This document shows, one piece after another, positions 5,563 through 8,293 of a DNA stretch of 8,293 nt (position 1 is the first letter of the stretch; every line of letters begins with the position of its first letter). The notes below the pieces were generated by a model that did no database searches, was not told the DNA's origin, and worked only from the letters and a program-made list of their open reading frames with translations. The stretch is from an uncultured Lachnospiraceae bacterium (GTDB lineage Bacteria > Bacillota > Clostridia > Lachnospirales > Lachnospiraceae). The position numbers were made by a program, and so were the translations under genes. The stretch lies in contig USDK01000083.1 of the NCBI GenBank assembly GCA_900553355.1, positions 1 to 8,293 on the forward strand, in the 5' to 3' direction.

Positions 5563-7260
5563 CTACAGTGCCGCATTACATTTTTCATAAGCAAACAGTG
5601 CCGCTCCCAGCGCACCGCAAAGCTGTGCTTCGTCGCAGATATAAAGCTTCGCTCCCAGCTTCTCTTCCAGTGCCTGGATAATGCCTTTATTCTTGGCAAC
5701 ACCACCGGTCATCATATATTCTCCCGGATTCTTTTTGCCAAGGCGGGCCGCAAGTGCGCCTACTTTGGAGGCAACAGACACGTTCAGACCGTGGATAATA
5801 TCTGCCACATCCTTATTCTGGGCAACCAGGGAAACCACCTCGGACTCTGCAAACACGGTACACATGCTTGAGATCACCACGTTCTCTTTCCATTCCAGTC
5901 CGCGGGTGCTCATCTCCTCCAGGGAAAGCCCAAGGGTACGGGCCATCATTTCCAGGAAACGTCCGGTTCCTGCCGCACATTTATCATTCATCAGGAAATT
6001 TTTTACTGCACCGTTCTCATCAATGCTGATTGCCTTGATATCCTGGCCGCCGATATCAATGACAGTACGCACGTTTGGATTCAGATAATGGGCGCCTTTC
6101 GCGTGGCAGGTGATCTCTGTGATGCTGTCATCGCCGCTGTCAATGTATGCACGTCCGTATCCGGTGGTAACGATACGCACGATATCCTCTTTTTTAATGC
6201 CCGCTTTTTCCACTGCCATCTCCAGGCTCTTCTCCGCACTCATCATAGCACCGCCGCCTGTGGGGATGATCATGGTAGATTTGATCTTTCCGTCTTTATC
6301 CAGGATCACAACGTCCGTACTTGTGGAACCGCTGTCGATCCCTGCCACATAATAAACTCCTGATTCCATTTTTTTCCTTATCTCCTCGCTGATTCCTTTT
6401 GATGGGTCCATATCCTCCGAGCCCTCCAGCGTTTCCGCAAAAGCCTGCACTCTGGTGAGAAGCTGACCTGCACTCTGGCTGGTAAAGTCCGTCTCGATCT
6501 TCAGAAGGGGAACCTTGATATCCCGCTTGATACTTGCATACTCAAATCCGTAATAGTCGCAGAACTTGATCGTATGATAGATGATTCCCTTCAGATTCGG
6601 GTCCAGATACAGCCGGTTCCTTCTGGTACTGTTGTTCATACGGAAACACGGCATCTGGGAAAGAAGCGCGTCTGCATAAGCCAAAAACATGGCATCATCA
6701 TCCATTTTTTCCAGTTCCTCACGGATCACAGCCAGACGTCTTCCACCTGTACAGGTCAGGTTTTCCACATCCATGCGGATGTTATCCCGGATCATTTTTT
6801 CCAGGACACCACTGACGCGGACGCCCAGCACACCGATGTATGGCTGGTTATCCACATCCTCATGGGAAAAAGCGTTCAGAAATCCACTTCTGTCGAAAGT
6901 TTTCCCCGAAAATTTCTCGTAAGCTTTCTTAAGGCGGTGAATTCCTTTGGCCAGCTTCACTTTCTCGCAGTCGTTATCCTCATGAGGCATATCCAGCATG
7001 TACAAAAATTTACATTTGCCAGTACTTTCCACAATATCGTACACACGGCGCATGGAATCACAGCAGTTTACAAGAACCAGCTGCTCCACTTTTCCCTCCA
7101 ACACTGCCTGGATCACGGATTTTCCAAAACCGCAGAGATTGGCATGGGCGATCTGGTCGGAAAGTTCAAAGTTCTCCGGCATTTCCTCCAGAACCGCACA
7201 TTCCTCGCCAAAACCTTTAAACAGTTCCAGCGGTGTATATTTACAGACGTAATGTATCAT
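5563..7260 (-). CDS. Fusion of a 2-hydroxyacyl-CoA dehydratase D-component-like half with its activator ATPase
   Basis: The 565-residue protein has two parts. Residues 1-280 resemble the HgdB/FldC-type subunit: ANLCGFGKS (Cys43), VNCCDSMRR (Cys66/67) and GIIYHTIKFCDYYGFEY (Cys234) stand where such subunits bind an iron-sulfur cluster, followed by the typical LLKIETDF...AGQLLTRVQAFAETLE. Residues 303-560 are a BadF/BadG/HgdC-type ASKHA ATPase: GIDSGSTSTD (307-316), GYGR (367-370), DIGGQDIK (402-409), NDKCAAGTGRF with Cys428, SSMCTVFAESE with Cys467, and TGGVAKN (518-524). In HgdC two such cysteines per subunit hold a [4Fe-4S] cluster bridging a dimer. The activator hydrolyses ATP to push one low-potential electron into the catalytic subunits. 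The ATG overlaps the preceding stop as ATGA with AGGGAGGAAA upstream, so translation is coupled. Substrate unknown; a double-cubane cluster reductase is an alternative. Confidence 0.85.
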   Translation of the reverse strand: MIHYVCKYTPLELFKGFGEECAVLEEMPENFELSDQIAHANLCGFGKSVIQAVLEGKVEQLVLVNCCDSMRRVYDIVESTGKCKFLYMLDMPHEDNDCEKVKLAKGIHRLKKAYEKFSGKTFDRSGFLNAFSHEDVDNQPYIGVLGVRVSGVLEKMIRDNIRMDVENLTCTGGRRLAVIREELEKMDDDAMFLAYADALLSQMPCFRMNNSTRRNRLYLDPNLKGIIYHTIKFCDYYGFEYASIKRDIKVPLLKIETDFTSQSAGQLLTRVQAFAETLEGSEDMDPSKGISEEIRKKMESGVYYVAGIDSGSTSTDVVILDKDGKIKSTMIIPTGGGAMMSAEKSLEMAVEKAGIKKEDIVRIVTTGYGRAYIDSGDDSITEITCHAKGAHYLNPNVRTVIDIGGQDIKAISIDENGAVKNFLMNDKCAAGTGRFLEMMARTLGLSLEEMSTRGLEWKENVVISSMCTVFAESEVVSLVAQNKDVADIIHGLNVSVASKVGALAARLGKKNPGEYMMTGGVAKNKGIIQALEEKLGAKLYICDEAQLCGALGAALFAYEKCNAAL

Positions 7261-8293
7261 GATCGTTTTTCCTCCCTGCTTTTTTCCAGCATTTCAAGGT
7301 ATGCCTGAAGTCGTGTGGACACCTGGCCGTCACTGGAATTGGCCGGATTGCAGCCGTCGCCGTCCAGGACCATGGTTGGAAGCCCTGCGTTTTCCAGAGA
7401 ATTTTTGATCAGGCTGGAAGCTCCGATGGTTCCCTTGCATCCCCAGTGTGCAAAAAGGATCCCTCCGTCTGCCTCTGTAAGACTGGCCAGCTCCTGGGCA
7501 CGCTGGATTCTCTGTTTTACACTTCCATTGTAAATGCAGTTGACCATTTTTTCCGCAAGGGCCTCATAAGGATCTGCAGGCTGCATCCGCTGAAAGCCAT
7601 CCGCAACAAAATCACAGGCGCTGATGTGCACGTTCTGGCTGTAATTAAACACATCCTTTACCGGCTCCTGCAAAAACGGCATCATATGCATCCAGAGAAT
7701 ATGAAGGCCTTCCCCTTTTGGCGCCTTTTTCACATCTTCGAGAAGCATCTTTGTGTATTTCAGGGATTCCTGGGAACCTGCAAGAAGATGGCACATAAAG
7801 ATGGCGTACAGCTCATTTGTCAGGGAAGTTACCGGATCGTGGTCTTTCCTGAGAGCAAGCTGGCGGCTGTAATAAGATGCCGCTTCGTTGCTGTTGGCCA
7901 CTGCCCGCTGTACAGACTGTTCTGAGATTTTTTTGCCAGTAACATCTTCCAGGAATTTCTTCATCTCACGAAGCTGATCTGCTACGTAGCTAATGGAATC
8001 CTGATTTTTTTCATAAGGTACATCAATATAAAATCCCGGGATCTGATATTTCTGTTTCAGATAAGGAAAGGTCATCATGTTTCCGTCACAGGCAAGATTT
8101 GTATAAATGGTGCATTTCGGCTTCGGCACCAGCCCTGTCATGGACGCTCCCAGAAAAATCCGGTGATAGGAGCACATGGTTTCCGGAAATCCCTCTGATT
8201 CCGTCTGTGCCAGAAATGCCTGCTCGCATCTGGTTCCGGCGATGAAGCAGGACATTGCCTCCACGGAATACGGAGTGATCCCTGCTGCTGTCA
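7257..8293 (-). CDS. 2-hydroxyacyl-CoA dehydratase D-component-like subunit (5' end outside window)
   Basis: The 3' part of a gene is visible, 344 full codons reading in from the window edge. The start is missing: the in-frame GTG at 8264 is not a start, because the upstream TAAGITPYS fits the family's usual AAG-I-x-P stretch. Superfamily marks are ETMCSYHR (Cys40, counted from the first full codon in the window), CTIYTNLACDGN (Cys69) and GILFAHWGCKGTIGASSLIKNSLE (Cys285). The last sits where classic subunits have H-T-x-K-F-C-D. These are likely iron-sulfur ligands. Near the end, VLDGDGCNPANSSDGQVSTRLQAYLEML matches the usual cofactor/substrate-domain ending. It should pair with the D-like half of the next gene, as HgdA pairs with HgdB. 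The reading frames overlap by four bases. No CoA-transferase or acyl-CoA dehydrogenase is seen nearby, so neither an amino-acid fermentation substrate nor a CoA thioester can be claimed. Confidence 0.8.
   Translation of the reverse strand, partial: TAAGITPYSVEAMSCFIAGTRCEQAFLAQTESEGFPETMCSYHRIFLGASMTGLVPKPKCTIYTNLACDGNMMTFPYLKQKYQIPGFYIDVPYEKNQDSISYVADQLREMKKFLEDVTGKKISEQSVQRAVANSNEAASYYSRQLALRKDHDPVTSLTNELYAIFMCHLLAGSQESLKYTKMLLEDVKKAPKGEGLHILWMHMMPFLQEPVKDVFNYSQNVHISACDFVADGFQRMQPADPYEALAEKMVNCIYNGSVKQRIQRAQELASLTEADGGILFAHWGCKGTIGASSLIKNSLENAGLPTMVLDGDGCNPANSSDGQVSTRLQAYLEMLEKSREEKRS

Noticed and set aside
4843..5871. Plus-strand open frame of 342 codons antisense to abfA and the fusion gene.
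   Set aside because: It spans two real genes and the abfA promoter, and its Phe/His/Ser/Cys-rich translation shows no domain. It is a reading-frame shadow.
8262..8264. GTG at 8264 as the start of the D-component-like gene.
   Set aside because: The frame stays open to the window edge and the upstream residues TAAGITPYS fit the conserved N-terminal part of the family, so the gene begins outside the window.

Overview
The window looks like a chromosomal segment of a Gram-positive, low-to-middle GC anaerobe of the Clostridia, most likely a Lachnospiraceae-type gut bacterium. This rests on strong AGGAGG-type ribosome binding sites, a consensus sigma-A promoter, a TPP riboswitch ahead of thiW-thiM-thiE, a cytosolic GH51 arabinofuranosidase, and an oxygen-sensitive 2-hydroxyacyl-CoA dehydratase-type iron-sulfur system. 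The genus cannot be fixed from the sequence. Every supported gene lies on the minus strand, so transcription runs from high to low coordinates.

From right to left: (1) 5563-8293 holds two overlapping genes (ATGA overlap) of the 2-hydroxyacyl-CoA dehydratase / double-cubane cluster protein superfamily. The first is a D-component-like subunit cut off by the window edge. The second fuses another D-component-like half to the ASKHA-type activator ATPase that normally is a separate protein. (2) 3764-5562 holds abfA, a GH51 alpha-L-arabinofuranosidase, behind its own candidate promoter and an AraR-box-like inverted repeat. (3) 2774-3763 is a GpR/YghZ-type aldo-keto reductase, probably co-transcribed with abfA. 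(4) 2233-2773 is a long non-coding leader. It carries a near-perfect promoter, a canonical TPP aptamer, a terminator with a matching antiterminator pairing, a second degenerate copy of the 5' half of the aptamer, and a small hairpin over the thiW ribosome binding site. (5) 155-2232 is thiW-thiM-thiE, closed by an intrinsic terminator at 98-137. Bases 1-97 are a GC-rich non-coding tract.

The thi genes form a thiazole salvage unit. ThiW is the likely membrane S component for hydroxyethylthiazole uptake, ThiM phosphorylates the thiazole, and ThiE joins it to HMP-PP to make thiamine phosphate. No HMP kinase, thiamine phosphate kinase or ECF energy module is present here. The abfA-gpr pair would release arabinose inside the cell and reduce a reactive aldehyde. 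The dehydratase-like pair would use ATP to drive low-potential electron transfer on a substrate that cannot be named from sequence.

The observations most worth following are the duplicated, degenerate THI-box inside the thiW leader, with a readable terminator/antiterminator switch upstream of it, and the built-in activator ATPase in the dehydratase-like pair.
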